The notes below the pieces were generated by a model that saw nothing but the letters and a program-made list of their open reading frames with translations, did no database searches and was not told where the DNA came from. This document shows positions 1 through 7,021 of a stretch of DNA of 9,694 nucleotides, in pieces. How positions within the stretch are numbered: position 1 is the first letter of the stretch; the number at the start of each line of letters is the position of its first letter. Both the position numbers and the translations under genes were made by a program. Source of the DNA: JBHIFB01 sp046760905 (GTDB lineage Bacteria > Gemmatimonadota > CAZMKB01); NCBI GenBank assembly GCA_046760905.1, contig JBHIFB010000122.1, positions 1 through 9,694 on the forward strand, in the 5' to 3' direction.

Positions 1-2153
1 TCTTCAAGCACCACACCGCATTCAAGACCGTTGACCACTTCCTCGACATCATCCTTGAACCTCTTCAAGCTCGCCACCCTTCCCGTGTAAAGGACTTCCT
101 GATCCCTCAGCAACCTCACCTCCGAATCCCGAGTGATCATGCCCTCTTTTACGAATGAGCCGGCCACGGTCCCGACCCGCGGGATGTTGAAGACCTCCCT
201 CACCTCTGCAAGACCTATGAAAACCTCACTCTCTTTCGGTGTGAGCAACCCCTCCATTGCGTTCTTAACGTCCGAGATTGCTTCGTACACCACGTCATAA
301 AGACGGACATCCACTCCCTCTCTTCTGGCTGCAATTCGACCGCCGACGTCAGGTTTGACCTGGAAACCAATGACTATGGCGTCGGAAGCCGCGGCAAGAA
401 GAATGTCTGATTCGGATATCGTTCCAACCCCCCGGTGAATGACATCGACACCGACCTCATCACTACCAAGGGCTGTGAGGGCATCTGAAAGAGCTTCGAC
501 CGATCCATCGACATCACCCTTTATGATCATCTTAAGCGTCTTAACCTCCCCCTGTTTTATCCTGTCGTATAGTTCTGATAGATCGATTCTCTTTGTGCGC
601 CTGAAATCATGCTCCCTCTTGAGCCTCTGCCTCACCTGGCTGATTTCCCTTACGGCCTTATCGTCCTTCATAACCAGAAATTTGTCCCCGGCCTGAGACA
701 CCCCGGAGAAACCGAGCACCTGAACCGGTGTCGATGGGGGTGCGGCGGTCATTACCTGGTTCCTCTCGTTCAGCATGGCCCTGACCTTTCCGGAGTAAAG
801 ACCGCAGATGAACGAATCACCGACTTTGAGGGTACCTGCTGTTATCAACACCGTCGCAACGGCTCCCATTCCTCTGTCGAGCCTGGATTCTATTACAACA
901 CCCTGGGCTGGCTTGTCGGGATTCGCTTTCAGTTCGAGGACCTCTGCCTGCAGAAGGAGCAACTCCAGAAGGTGATCCACCCCTTCGCCGTATTTTGCGG
1001 ATATCTCAGCACATAGGATTTCACCACCGTACTCCTCTATGACGACACCCTGCTGAGCCAGTTCCTGTTTCACCCTCTCCGGGTTCGCCGTCGACAGATC
1101 AATTTTGTTGATGGCCACCACTATCGGAACACCAGCGGCCTTTGCATGATCGATAGCCTCTATCGTCTGCGGCATTACCCTGTCATCAGCAGCAACCATG
1201 AGAACGACGATATCAGTAACCTGTGCCCCTCTCGCCCTCATGGAAGAGAATGCGACGTGGCCAGGCGTATCGAGAAAGGTTATCCTCCCCTGGGGAAGAA
1301 TGACTTCGTATGCTCCTATGTGCTGTGTTATCCCTCCACGCTCACCGGCAATTATGTTGGATTGGCGTATGTAATCGAGCAGGGAAGTCTTTCCGTGATC
1401 GACGTGCCCCATTATCGTGCAGACCGGAGATCGCGACTGTAATTGCTCCGGCTTATCCACCTCAGTGACTAGATCGGAGAAGAGATAGTCATCTGCCATT
1501 TCGGCCCTATAGCCGAACTCCTCGCATATAAGGGAGATCTTCTCGAAATCGAGTCTCTGATTTATGGTGACCATCAGACCGAGTTCCATAAGAGTAGAGA
1601 TTATATCGTTGGGAGAGACCTCTATGAGATTGGCAAGTTCCGCAACAGAGATGAATTCGTTAACCTTCACAATCGCTTCAGACTCGATTTCTTCGTCTTT
1701 CGTGAGAGTGGCGCTCTTCTTTTTCTTGCGCTTCTTAACCCCACGGTCCATGAGTGCAAGAGTTCTCTTGATATTCCCCTCTATCACTTTCTGGTCTATC
1801 TGCTTCCTCCTTCTCTTCCTCTTGACGGCACCTGGTTCCAGAAGCTCCTTCAGCATCTCTTCCGTTACCCGGGCTTTTACTCTCTTTTTCGCCTTAACCT
1901 TTGGCTTCTTCGCCGGTGGCTTAGCTTCTGCCAGCTTCTTCTTCGGAGCGAATTTCCTGCGCTTTATCTCGTCTTTCTTCTTCTCCTCTTCCTTGTCCTT
2001 GGCAAATTTCTCCTTTATCTTCTCGACGACATCCTTCTCGATGCTGGACATGTGGCTCTTAACGGGCACCCCAATCTCATGGAGAAGCTTGACCATGGCT
2101 TCGCTCGAAAGATCGAACTTCCTCGCCGCTTCATAGACTCTGAATTTAGCCAC
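1..2153 (-). CDS. infB: Translation initiation factor IF-2 (C-terminus cut by window edge)
   Basis: IF-2 is the GTPase that brings initiator fMet-tRNA to the 30S subunit and promotes 50S joining. The frame is open from a GTG at 2153 to the left edge. An IF2_N-type segment (AKFRVYEAARKFDLSSEAMV) is at residues 2-21, followed by a Lys/Arg-rich linker to about residue 145 and a second IF2_N-like domain at about 150-215. The G domain follows: G1 GHVDHGKTS (about 248), G2 GGITQHIGAYEV, G3 DTPGHVAF, G4 NKID (about 347) and G5 SAK. Domains II and III come next, and the C-terminal barrel stops at NGLECGVVLE. From the usual IF-2 end, only about 15-20 codons should be missing. The GTG start is chosen because AGGAGGT sits 7 nt upstream and IF2_N begins at once. 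It lies 18 nt after nusA and is surely co-transcribed. Two oddities are ADDR in place of ADDG after G3 and GHVAF in place of GHEAF. Confidence 0.97.
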   Translation of the reverse strand, partial: MAKFRVYEAARKFDLSSEAMVKLLHEIGVPVKSHMSSIEKDVVEKIKEKFAKDKEEEKKKDEIKRRKFAPKKKLAEAKPPAKKPKVKAKKRVKARVTEEMLKELLEPGAVKRKRRRKQIDQKVIEGNIKRTLALMDRGVKKRKKKKSATLTKDEEIESEAIVKVNEFISVAELANLIEVSPNDIISTLMELGLMVTINQRLDFEKISLICEEFGYRAEMADDYLFSDLVTEVDKPEQLQSRSPVCTIMGHVDHGKTSLLDYIRQSNIIAGERGGITQHIGAYEVILPQGRITFLDTPGHVAFSSMRARGAQVTDIVVLMVAADDRVMPQTIEAIDHAKAAGVPIVVAINKIDLSTANPERVKQELAQQGVVIEEYGGEILCAEISAKYGEGVDHLLELLLLQAEVLELKANPDKPAQGVVIESRLDRGMGAVATVLITAGTLKVGDSFICGLYSGKVRAMLNERNQVMTAAPPSTPVQVLGFSGVSQAGDKFLVMKDDKAVREISQVRQRLKREHDFRRTKRIDLSELYDRIKQGEVKTLKMIIKGDVDGSVEALSDALTALGSDEVGVDVIHRGVGTISESDILLAAASDAIVIGFQVKPDVGGRIAARREGVDVRLYDVVYEAISDVKNAMEGLLTPKESEVFIGLAEVREVFNIPRVGTVAGSFVKEGMITRDSEVRLLRDQEVLYTGRVASLKRFKDDVEEVVNGLECGVVLE

Positions 2154-2171
2154 GGTTAGCACCTCCTAACA

Positions 2172-3656
2172 TCATACCGCTTCACCCGTGCCCCTGTCTT
2201 CCTCTTTTTCTGTCACAGGCTCATCGCGAGAATCGGTATCCGTCACCTCCACCTCAACCTCTCCCCCCTCCTGTTCAATCTCCCCTGTGATCTTCTCCTC
2301 AGCCTCTTCTTCAATCCCCTCCCCGACCCCTTCACCAACTCCTTCCAGGCTTTCTCCCTCAACCTCTTCTTCCACCTCCTCCTCGATCGCCAGCTCATCG
2401 GAGAGGTTTGTGATTATGGCAATGAGCTTAGTAGCTGTCTTCTTCCCTATTCCAGGGACCTCAAGTAAATCTGATTCATTAGCGTTGAGAAGATCGGCCA
2501 AAGTCTTATACCCCGCTCCTGCAAGCTGAAGGGCAGTCTTATCCCCTATTCCGGGTATTCTTGTGAGCTCATAATCCTCGAGGCTGATCAACTCGCCCTC
2601 CTCCTTCTTGGCCTCTCTCTCATCATACTCCTTCGCCGTCAGCAGGTCGATATCCCAGCCGGTTAGCTTTGATGCGAGTCTCACATTCTGCCCCGATTTC
2701 CCGATAGCCAGTGAAAGCTGGTCCTCGGCGACTATCACAGTCATCTTGTTCTCATTCTCTTCAGGAATGGTGCGGCTCACGGATGAGGGGCTGAGAGCTC
2801 TCCTCACGAATATGTTTGGATCTTCGCTGAATGGAACGATGTCAATCCTCTCGCCCCCGAGTTCGCTAACTATCGCCTGCACCCTTGAACCCTTCAGTCC
2901 AACGCATGCACCGACTGCGTCCACGTTCATGTCGTGCGATTGGACGGCAATCTTGGTACGTGAACCCGGTTCCCTGGATGTCCCCTTTATTTCCACGATA
3001 CCCTGGGAGATCTCCGGAACTTCCAGCTTGAAAAGCGCCTTGACGAAATCCGGATGGGCTCGTGAGAGGATGAGTTGAGGTCCTTTCGAAGTGTCGAGCA
3101 CTTCTATGAGACAGGCCCTGATGGGATCACCCTGCCTGTAATGTTCCCTCTTAACTTGCTCCCTCTGGGGGATTATGGCCTCCGTCGCTTTATCGACGAA
3201 AATGATGAAATTACCCCTCTCTATCTGCTGTATGGAGCCGGATATGATTTCACCGACTTTGCCGGAGTATTCCCTCAGTACCCTTTCCCTCTCGGCCTCC
3301 CGTATCCTCTGGATCACAACCTGCTTCGCCGCAAGAATCGCATTCCTGCTAAAATCGGCAAAATCTATGGGGATTTCGATCTCATCACCGCAAACGGGCT
3401 TACTCTTGTATGCCTTCGCTTCCTTCACTGATATCTCCAGCACCCCATCGAGAACCTCATCAACCACCTGCTTCTTGAGAAATATAGATATCGAGTTACC
3501 CATTTCCTCTATGCGGACTATCACGTTGGCCTGGGCACCGTACTTTTTTCTGGCTGCGGCAGTAAGGCCCGCCTCGACCATACTGTGTATTGTTGCCCTG
3601 TCGAGGTTCTTCTCCTTGACCAGCTCATTGAAGATGTCCATTACGTTAAAATTCAT
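2172..3656 (-). CDS. nusA: Transcription termination/antitermination factor NusA
   Basis: NusA binds RNA polymerase and nascent RNA, promoting pausing and intrinsic termination and taking part in antitermination. The protein has 494 residues. The N-terminal polymerase-binding domain is at 1-125, S1 at 131-200, KH1 at about 232-277 (GLKG loop at 253-256) and KH2 at about 303-340 (GKSG loop at 319-322). A helix-hairpin-helix pair has RIPGIGDKTA at 366 and EVPGIGKKTA at 399. A Glu-rich tail at about 419-494 carries VGEGVGEG-type low complexity. I chose the ATG at 3656 because AGGAG lies 5 nt upstream and the product starts MNFNVMDIFNELV, as the family does. An in-frame ATG at 3692 would add 12 unconserved residues inside rimP. 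The start overlaps the 3' end of rimP by 11 bp, which suggests translational coupling. The acidic tail differs from the two structured acidic repeats of E. coli NusA. Confidence 0.97.
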   Translation of the reverse strand: MNFNVMDIFNELVKEKNLDRATIHSMVEAGLTAAARKKYGAQANVIVRIEEMGNSISIFLKKQVVDEVLDGVLEISVKEAKAYKSKPVCGDEIEIPIDFADFSRNAILAAKQVVIQRIREAERERVLREYSGKVGEIISGSIQQIERGNFIIFVDKATEAIIPQREQVKREHYRQGDPIRACLIEVLDTSKGPQLILSRAHPDFVKALFKLEVPEISQGIVEIKGTSREPGSRTKIAVQSHDMNVDAVGACVGLKGSRVQAIVSELGGERIDIVPFSEDPNIFVRRALSPSSVSRTIPEENENKMTVIVAEDQLSLAIGKSGQNVRLASKLTGWDIDLLTAKEYDEREAKKEEGELISLEDYELTRIPGIGDKTALQLAGAGYKTLADLLNANESDLLEVPGIGKKTATKLIAIITNLSDELAIEEEVEEEVEGESLEGVGEGVGEGIEEEAEEKITGEIEQEGGEVEVEVTDTDSRDEPVTEKEEDRGTGEAV

Positions 3657-4149
3657 CCGGGCTCCTCTTTGCGATTCTGTTCCAGTCCACATGTAACCTG
3701 GCCTTCCGGATTCGCTTAAGGGGTATTGATACTTCCCCCTGCCCGGTCACATCCAGCCTGAGTTCATCATCCCTGAGTTCTTTTATCGTACCGATGATCT
3801 CCTGCCTCTTGCATGTTTCATCGCCCAAATCTATTTTGATCTCCCTCCCGCGAAACAACTCGAATTCATCCCTCCTCCCTATGATCCTCTCGGCACCTGG
3901 CGAGGACACCTCAAGGACATACTTCGACGGGAATAAGTCCCTCTCGTCGAGGACTGTCCCAAGCTCCCGGCTGACTTTCGCGCAGTCATCCACACCAACT
4001 CCCTGCCGGTTGTGAATGTACACCTTCAGGATGAACCTTCTTGGTGTCCCAACCAGCTTCATTTCCACAAGATCGAAGCCCGAGGTGGTAACTATATCGT
4101 CGACGATCTCCTCGAGCACCTCAAGATCAATGCTGCCTTTCATTTTCAC
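3646..4149 (-). CDS. rimP: Ribosome maturation factor RimP
   Basis: RimP binds the 30S subunit and assists its late assembly. Its N-terminal domain contains ELGTVLDERDLFPSKYVLEV and the family signature SSPGAERII, a variant of SSPGxDRPL. An SH3-like C-terminal domain (REIKIDLG through GEVSIPLKRIRKARL) follows. The length of about 165 residues is normal. I prefer the GTG at 4149, since AGAGGA lies 7 nt upstream at 4157-4162. An ATG two codons later at 4143 is also possible, but its Shine-Dalgarno spacing would be 13 nt. A farther upstream in-frame GTG at 4188 is unlikely because translation from it would run through a terminator hairpin. This is the first gene of rimP-nusA-infB, a gene order conserved across bacteria. 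Confidence 0.93.
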   Translation of the reverse strand: MKMKGSIDLEVLEEIVDDIVTTSGFDLVEMKLVGTPRRFILKVYIHNRQGVGVDDCAKVSRELGTVLDERDLFPSKYVLEVSSPGAERIIGRRDEFELFRGREIKIDLGDETCKRQEIIGTIKELRDDELRLDVTGQGEVSIPLKRIRKARLHVDWNRIAKRSPDEF

Positions 4150-4163
4150 TGACTGATCCTCTG

Positions 4164-4193
4164 AAAAAAAAGAGTGGGAACCGCCCACTCTTT
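4164..4193 (-). terminator. Intrinsic terminator / attenuator in the rimP leader
   Basis: Reading the minus strand, a perfect 10-bp stem AAAGAGTGGG/CCCACTCTTT (plus-strand arms 4169-4178 and 4184-4193, 5-nt loop) runs straight into further T residues, giving eight T in a row. It ends two bases before the rimP Shine-Dalgarno. It lies downstream of the predicted rimP promoter at 4203-4231, so it would act on the operon's own transcript. It may also stop read-through from the phasin-like gene. Confidence 0.8.
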
Positions 4194-4202
4194 CAATTTT
4201 GA

Positions 4203-4231
4203 AATATACAACCGTCTCTGCGAAAAATCAA
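4203..4231 (-). promoter_or_regulatory. Predicted sigma70-type promoter for rimP-nusA-infB
   Basis: On the minus strand a -35 box TTGATT (4226-4231) and a -10 box TATATT (4203-4208) are separated by 17 bp. The start site would fall near 4196, leaving a leader of about 47 nt occupied almost wholly by the hairpin at 4164-4193. The boxes are close to consensus, but activity is inferred. Confidence 0.55.
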
Positions 4232-4248
4232 GGGCGATAGATGCCCTT
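4223..4248 (-). terminator. Possible terminator of the phasin-like gene
   Basis: On the minus strand a 6-bp stem AAGGGC/GCCCTT with a 7-nt loop is followed by GATTTTT, about 60 nt after the phasin-like stop codon. The stem is short, and its 3' side overlaps the predicted -35 box of the rimP promoter. It could equally be an operator-like palindrome. Confidence 0.35.
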
Positions 4249-4307
4249 TTCCCAAGTTTAATTGTCAGTTACATGATACCGTCCAATGCCTGCCCCCTGC
4301 TTCAATT

Positions 4308-4646
4308 TCAGCTCTTCTTCCTGCCTCTAGACTGTGACTTTAGCCGGCTGATTTCCCTCTTCAGACTTGAAACTTCGCGCGAGAGTTTGTCAAACTCCTT
4401 CCTGGATGGCATCTTCAGTTTCTGGATAAATTCTTTCACGCCTTTCTGCACCTTCTTATCCAGAAATTTTACTTCCTTGTCCACTCCCTTCTCGAGCTCC
4501 CTGACCCACTTCCTCGCTTCCTCTCTCGTGAGCTCTCCGCGCTTCACAAGGTCGGCGGAAATTTTCTCTATCTTGTCTTTAGTCATCGACACGAGACCGA
4601 AGCCAAGATTGAGGGCATTCTGTATGAAGGATTTTTCCTCTTTCAT
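4308..4646 (-). CDS. Phasin-like small coiled-coil protein
   Basis: This 112-residue, highly charged helical protein has the layout of the small phasin / polyhydroxyalkanoate synthesis regulator family. A short N-terminal helix (NALNLGFGLVSMTKDKIEKI) is followed by LVKRGELTREEARKWVREL, a long Lys/Glu helix, and a C-terminal heptad stretch (about 82-105, FDKLSREVSSLKREISRL). The protein ends in a basic RGRKKS tail. Family members either coat PHA granules or have no known role, and in organisms without PHA they are often merely structural or unknown. No PHA synthase gene is visible here. The ATG at 4646 is chosen because AGGAGG lies 5 nt upstream; the GTG at 4652 would touch the Shine-Dalgarno. 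It has its own possible -10 (TATAAA) near 4668 but no clear -35. Confidence 0.65.
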   Translation of the reverse strand: MKEEKSFIQNALNLGFGLVSMTKDKIEKISADLVKRGELTREEARKWVRELEKGVDKEVKFLDKKVQKGVKEFIQKLKMPSRKEFDKLSREVSSLKREISRLKSQSRGRKKS

Positions 4647-4751
4647 GTTCACCTCCTCCTAGCTATTTATATCTCACTTTCAGACGCGAATCGGGTAATC
4701 TGTCGGAATATGCAGGAAGGTGTGAGCGTACCGGATCATGGGCCGGCGCGA

Positions 4752-5579
4752 TCACGGTCCTTCCCGGATCTTTAGCCTGAAGTCGATAATTTCGCCCTCC
4801 TCGTAATCCTTCGAAAACTCGTATAGCCAGTGTGCGCACGGGGCAAGCGGGAAATAATCGGATATCTCTTCCCCTGTGGTGAAGTCCCTGTTCTCCCCCT
4901 TGTAACCGACGAGAGAAGCGAGGGACGTGATTTCACAACTCGTATATACCGAATAGATAATTCCGACGTCAGGCGCAAGCCACACAGCAAGTGAATCGGT
5001 ACCCTCATTGGCAGCAGCCCTGTACTTGATGACATTCTCGTAAGACTGCACAGATGTTCCGTTCAACAGTATGTCGGCATTTCCGACCTCGGTGATTGTA
5101 TAGATGAAGCTTCTTTCCACTTCATCCTGGTCCGGGCAGGTCTGGAACACAGTGTCCGAGTGCCAGAACTGGCCTGGATCGGTCGGAAGGGCTATGTATG
5201 GCTCGGATGAGATAGGCTCGAAAATGTTGAGGGCTACGCCTGCAAAGGCACCGAATATGCTCTTTACATACTGGCCTGTCGCACTGTCATAGCTCCAGGT
5301 ATCCACTACTTTCAGCCAGCCGTCCTCCTTGACGAGTTCGGCCCGGCCGGCTAGCTCCTCAGCCGCAGTGCCCCAGTTAGCTCCCTCCCAGTAATATCCT
5401 CTCCCTCCCTGCTCCTGTTGATCGACGATGAAATGGAGCGAGAGACCCTCCGGGTCCACGAACGGGGTCATTTCGCACGGAGTGGATGGCTGGGTGACAT
5501 CGTTCCCACAGCCACCGACGGAAATAGAGATGAGAAAACAGCAAATCAAGCCGGCACCGATTCTTTTCATCGCGCTCAT
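4752..5579 (-). CDS. Unrecognised secreted lipoprotein
   Basis: I do not recognise the family. The 275-residue product begins with MSAMKRIG and a hydrophobic stretch at 7-22 ending in the lipobox VGGC, so Cys24 should be lipidated and the protein anchored in a membrane outside the cytoplasm. Residue +2 is Gly, with no Asp retention signal. The mature part is acidic and rich in aromatic residues, with predicted beta character throughout (e.g. GYYWEGANWG, IIYSVYTSCEI). Cys are also present at 35, at about 145, late in the protein, and in LAPCAHWLYEF. The general look (a treated value, a quantity-over-time sentence pattern, a closing APCAHWLYEFS segment) resembles orphan lipoproteins of uncultivated bacteria. 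The ATG at 5579 has GAGGGA 4 nt upstream; an ATG at 5570 is possible but has no site. It is separated from the phasin-like gene by 105 bp and is probably monocistronic. Confidence 0.75.
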   Translation of the reverse strand: MSAMKRIGAGLICCFLISISVGGCGNDVTQPSTPCEMTPFVDPEGLSLHFIVDQQEQGGRGYYWEGANWGTAAEELAGRAELVKEDGWLKVVDTWSYDSATGQYVKSIFGAFAGVALNIFEPISSEPYIALPTDPGQFWHSDTVFQTCPDQDEVERSFIYTITEVGNADILLNGTSVQSYENVIKYRAAANEGTDSLAVWLAPDVGIIYSVYTSCEITSLASLVGYKGENRDFTTGEEISDYFPLAPCAHWLYEFSKDYEEGEIIDFRLKIREGP

Positions 5580-5596
5580 GTATTCCCTCGGCTGAT

Positions 5597-5625
5597 ATTA
5601 CACTGCGCTGGCTATTGCGTTCCAA
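5597..5625 (-). promoter_or_regulatory. Predicted promoter of the lipoprotein gene
   Basis: On the minus strand TTGGAA (5620-5625) and TGTAAT (5597-5602) are spaced by 17 bp, placing the start site near 5590, just before the GAGGGA ribosome site. A second candidate, TTGCGT-N17-TATTTT, lies about 35 bp farther upstream. The region between the lipoprotein and the divergent DUF72 gene (5580-5761) holds no other gene. I see no convincing plus-strand promoter in it. Confidence 0.4.
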
Positions 5626-5761
5626 TCTGAAAAAATAGTAGATTGTAATATGAAACGCAAGCGAGCACCTGGTGTAAAAATCGGTGGCGGCCACTACTTT
5701 TGAAGATCGTGCCTTTCACCGACATCCACACAATTCGAATGCGATACCAGGGAGTCGACTG

Positions 5762-6544
5762 ATGTTTTTCGTAGGGACCTCGGGCTTCAGCTATGACGAT
5801 TGGGTCGGCCCATTCTACCCGGAGGATCTGGCGAAGAGGGACTTTTTGAGCTATTACTCCGGTGAATTCAATACCGTCGAGCTCAATGTTAGCTACTACC
5901 GTATCCCTGACGAGAGATTTATCTCCTCCCTCTCGGGGAAGACGCCCCCGGATTTCATCTTCTTCATAAAAGCATATCAGGGACTCACACACAAAATCAC
6001 CGATCTTACCCCTTCCCAGCTTAGGCAGTTCATCAAGGCGCTGGGGCCTCTCAAAAGGGAAGGGAAGCTCGGTGGCGTGCTTCTTCAATTTCCTTACTCT
6101 TTCCATAAGACAGATCGTAATGTTGACCATCTCTGTTCTCTTCTCGATGATCTTCACGAATTCTGCCCGGTTGTCGAGTTCAGAAACAGGGAGTGGCTGA
6201 TCGATGATATACTCGCTCTGCTGTCTGAGAAGGATGCCGGCTTCTGCTCTGTGGACCAGCCGGCTTTGAGGGGACTTCTCCCCTCGGAAGCGATAGTCAC
6301 ATCCGAGCGCGTCGGTTATGTGAGGTTTCATGGCAGGAACCGGCAGAAATGGTGGGACCACGAAGAAGCATGGGAGAGATACGATTACCTGTATACTGAA
6401 AATGAACTCAGGGAATGGGCAGAGAAGATACAGGATATGGCCAGGAAGACATCGATGACTTTTCTATTCTTCAACAACCACAGGAACGCCCAGGCCATTA
6501 TGAACGCCCGCCAGATGAAGCGTCTCCTCATCAAAGAATCCTGA
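5762..6544 (+). CDS. DUF72 / YecE family TIM-barrel protein
   Basis: This is a complete 260-residue member of the DUF72 (YecE) family, a TIM-barrel family of unproven biochemical role found across bacteria and archaea. Landmarks in order are FVGTSGFSYDDW at 3-14, FNTVELNVSYYRIP at 36-49, FIFFIKAYQGLTH at about 65-77, GVLLQFPYSF at 105-114, VEFRNREW at 138-145, VDQP at 164-167, YVRFHGRN at 186-193 and the C-terminal FLFFNNHRNAQA at 234-245. The conserved Glu, Arg, Asp and His/Asn side chains cluster at the barrel mouth in known structures. The ATG at 5762 is chosen because AGGGAG lies 7 nt upstream and the family begins here; an open frame back to 5684 is not conserved. The gene stands alone, divergent from the lipoprotein and convergent with speD, so context gives no hint of substrate. 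Confidence 0.93.
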   Translation: MFFVGTSGFSYDDWVGPFYPEDLAKRDFLSYYSGEFNTVELNVSYYRIPDERFISSLSGKTPPDFIFFIKAYQGLTHKITDLTPSQLRQFIKALGPLKREGKLGGVLLQFPYSFHKTDRNVDHLCSLLDDLHEFCPVVEFRNREWLIDDILALLSEKDAGFCSVDQPALRGLLPSEAIVTSERVGYVRFHGRNRQKWWDHEEAWERYDYLYTENELREWAEKIQDMARKTSMTFLFFNNHRNAQAIMNARQMKRLLIKES

Positions 6545-6572
6545 GCGCAAGATTACATCATTCTGCGGTGAA

Positions 6573-6590
6573 CGGACCGGCTCCGGTCCG
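6573..6590. terminator. GC-rich palindrome between convergent genes
   Basis: CGGACCGG-CT-CCGGTCCG is a perfect 8-bp inverted repeat lying between the ends of the DUF72 gene and speD. It can form a strong hairpin on either transcript, but neither strand has a T-run after it. It may be a weak or Rho-assisted bidirectional terminator or an mRNA-end stabiliser. Confidence 0.4.
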
Positions 6591-6607
6591 CTGGGGTACT
6601 CTCTTAC

Positions 6608-7021
6608 TCAACCCTCTTTAACCCGGGCAACTGACGCAAGAGACGGCTTGTGATGCACCTTTTCAGGTGGAAGATCCAGAATTCCCCTCTTCATCTCCAT
6701 CACGGTTATGTGGTCAGGCCTGAAGTGGCTCTTGATACATTGTATCGCAGCATCACTGTCCAGGCCATCCCCACACGTGAAGACATCAATAGCGGCATAG
6801 CCATACTCTGGCCAGGTATGGATGGTGAGATGTGACTCCGAAATCACCACTACACCGCTTACGCCGTGGGGGCTGAACTTGTGAAATCGTGTGCCGATGA
6901 TGTGCGCTCCAGCAACACGAGCCGCCTTGGTGAGAGCCCCTTCAATTATTCTCTCGTCGTCCAGTAACTCGTAGCTACAGCCATAAAGCTCGAGGATGAT
7001 CTGGAAACCCAAAGCTTTCAA
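6608..7021 (-). CDS. speD: S-adenosylmethionine decarboxylase proenzyme (prokaryotic class 1B type)
   Basis: The enzyme decarboxylates S-adenosylmethionine, giving the aminopropyl donor for spermidine synthesis. The 137-residue product matches the short bacterial/archaeal form, which self-cleaves to create a pyruvoyl cofactor. HKFSPHGVSGVVVISESH contains the processing site between Glu62 and Ser63. His68 (TIHTW) and Cys83 (FTCGD) stand at the positions known for processing and catalysis in the Thermotoga enzyme, so it should be active. There is no ATG before the conserved start MKALGFQIILELYGC. An in-frame TAG directly precedes a TTG at 7021, so TTG is the best start, with GGAG 10 nt upstream. 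A second TTG at 7012 is less likely. No spermidine synthase gene is in the window. The leader seems regulated (see the leader entry). Confidence 0.95.
   Translation of the reverse strand: MKALGFQIILELYGCSYELLDDERIIEGALTKAARVAGAHIIGTRFHKFSPHGVSGVVVISESHLTIHTWPEYGYAAIDVFTCGDGLDSDAAIQCIKSHFRPDHITVMEMKRGILDLPPEKVHHKPSLASVARVKEG

Noticed and set aside
1564..2136. Plus-strand open frame of 190 codons, Ser/Phe-rich
   Set aside because: It is the antisense of the Lys/Glu-rich linker of infB. The low-complexity codons there produce long stop-free stretches, and no ribosome site or family signature is seen.
2188..3696. Several plus-strand open frames opposite nusA (Ser/Pro/Thr-rich)
   Set aside because: They are antisense shadows of NusA. 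The Ser-rich composition mirrors the Glu-rich tail, and the minus frame has all NusA domains.
4149..4307. A tRNA or riboswitch upstream of rimP, as with metY in E. coli
   Set aside because: No cloverleaf, anticodon arm or known aptamer pattern is visible; the region holds only two simple hairpins and a promoter.
5683..5695. Short palindrome GTGGC-G-GCCAC between the lipoprotein and DUF72 genes
   Set aside because: It has only five pairs with a one-base loop, and no transcript end is expected between divergent genes. It could be an operator, but nothing supports that.
5612..6361. Minus-strand open frame of 249 codons across the DUF72 gene
   Set aside because: The plus frame carries the full DUF72 family signatures and a good ribosome site. 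The minus frame shows no recognisable motif.
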